Below, piece by piece: positions 63,544-64,000 of a stretch of 64,000 nt of DNA. Every line of letters starts with the position of its first letter. The stretch's first letter is position 1. The notes under the pieces were generated by a model. It worked only from the letters and a program-made list of their open reading frames with translations, searched no databases and was not told the DNA's origin. A program made the position numbers and the translations under genes. The DNA lies in NCBI RefSeq assembly GCF_042678485.1, contig NZ_JBHTKR010000005.1, positions 1 to 64,000 of the forward strand, given 5' to 3'. The stretch is from Seohaeicola saemankumensis. Its GTDB lineage: Bacteria > Pseudomonadota > Alphaproteobacteria > Rhodobacterales > Rhodobacteraceae.

Positions 63544-64000
63544 ATGCAGATGATCAAGGCCGCCGTATGCCATGCCTTCGGCACCCCCCTGACCATCCAG
63601 GAGGTGCGCCTGCGCGCCCCCGAGATGGGCGAGGTCGAGGTCAGGCTTGACGCCGTGGCGATCTGCCATTCCGACATCTCATTCGCCGAAGGCGCCTGGG
63701 GCGGCACCCTGCCCGCAGTCTATGGTCACGAGGCCGCCGGCCGCGTGACGGCGGTGGGCGCGGGGGTGGCGGGGCTGGCGGTGGGCGACAGCGTCGCGGT
63801 CACGCTGATCCGCGCCTGTGGCGGCTGCACCAATTGCGGATCGGGCAAGCCGACGCTGTGCGAAACCCCCTATAACGGCGACAAGGGGCCGCTGTCCGCT
63901 GCTGACGGCGGCGTTCTGCACCAGGGCATGGCCTGCGGCGCCTTTGCCGAAGCTGTCGTGGTCGACCAGAGCCAGGTCGTGAAGATCCCCGATGACCTTG
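63544..64000 (+). CDS. Zinc-dependent alcohol dehydrogenase, 5' part (runs off the window)
   Basis: The visible 152 residues start MQMIKAAVCHAFG after GGAAAGGAACC. Catalytic zinc ligands are Cys in AICHSD and His-Glu in YGHEAAG; the structural zinc site is four cysteines in ACGGCTNC and TLC. This is the medium-chain zinc alcohol dehydrogenase pattern. The Rossmann domain lies beyond the window end. Confidence 0.88.
   Translation, partial: MQMIKAAVCHAFGTPLTIQEVRLRAPEMGEVEVRLDAVAICHSDISFAEGAWGGTLPAVYGHEAAGRVTAVGAGVAGLAVGDSVAVTLIRACGGCTNCGSGKPTLCETPYNGDKGPLSAADGGVLHQGMACGAFAEAVVVDQSQVVKIPDDL

Overview
The window is high-GC alphaproteobacterial DNA, most likely from the order Rhodobacterales. 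The gene order SPOR lipoprotein - dacC - tmk - holB - tatD - MBL hydrolase, the tamA-tamB pair and the Rhodobacterales-type C-P lyase cluster all point that way. Assignments rest on reading the proteins, not on database searches.

1-11.5 kb is an IS6-family scar zone. Five copies or fragments of related IS6 elements (226-940, 1229-2046, 2047-2232, 9636-10317, 10587-11398) lie among broken host genes: the 3' end of an lrgB-like gene, the 5' end of a heavy-metal P-type ATPase, the 5' end of a yfcC-like transporter gene and an unrecognised 3' remnant. None of the three copies that keep both ends (226-940, 1229-2046, 10587-11398) has an 8-bp target duplication, so deletion or replicative rearrangement is likely. 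Between the second and fourth IS blocks sits an intact cargo of seven genes: a CPBP protease, two beta-lactamase-fold serine hydrolases, an alpha/beta hydrolase, a medium-chain oxidoreductase, a membrane-anchored M23 peptidase and a DUF6544-like protein.

11.5-15.6 kb is a catabolic operon on the minus strand: an FCD-type GntR regulator, an acyl-CoA synthetase and a ThDP-dependent enzyme. 15.9-22.6 kb is a second mobile zone. It holds an IS21/recombinase chimeric remnant, a tRNA 3'-end fragment, a fused phosphatase-like/ADP-ribosylglycohydrolase gene, a DUF5681 gene, a ParB-domain DNA methyltransferase, and a DUF2924 - large serine recombinase pair. It ends near an intact tRNA-Ser(UGA).

23-36.7 kb is core genome: cell-wall genes (SPOR lipoprotein, D,D-carboxypeptidase), replication and nucleotide genes (tmk, holB, tatD, MBL hydrolase), an AEC transporter, a HAD hydrolase and tamA-tamB.

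36.8-50.5 kb is a full phosphonate (C-P lyase) region. phnG-H-I-J-K-L-N form one overlapping minus-strand operon. phnF and a second phnM run divergently from it. phnC-D-E-E and a hexapeptide transferase form the uptake operon. A first phnM and a DUF1045 (2H phosphoesterase-like) gene close the cluster. phnD carries an in-frame amber codon. No classical phnP is in the cluster; the DUF1045 protein is a reasonable candidate for that step.

50.6-64 kb has a flavin amine oxidase-like gene, a YhaO/YhaN (SbcD/SbcC-like) pair, a gamma-glutamyltransferase-family enzyme with a GntR-type palindrome upstream, a TauE/SafE exporter, an FCD GntR regulator, a THUMP-type RNA methyltransferase, a PhyH dioxygenase, a Tet-type MFS exporter and the 5' part of a zinc alcohol dehydrogenase. 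A 21-bp motif recurs three times just past stop codons, always in the orientation of the gene it follows.
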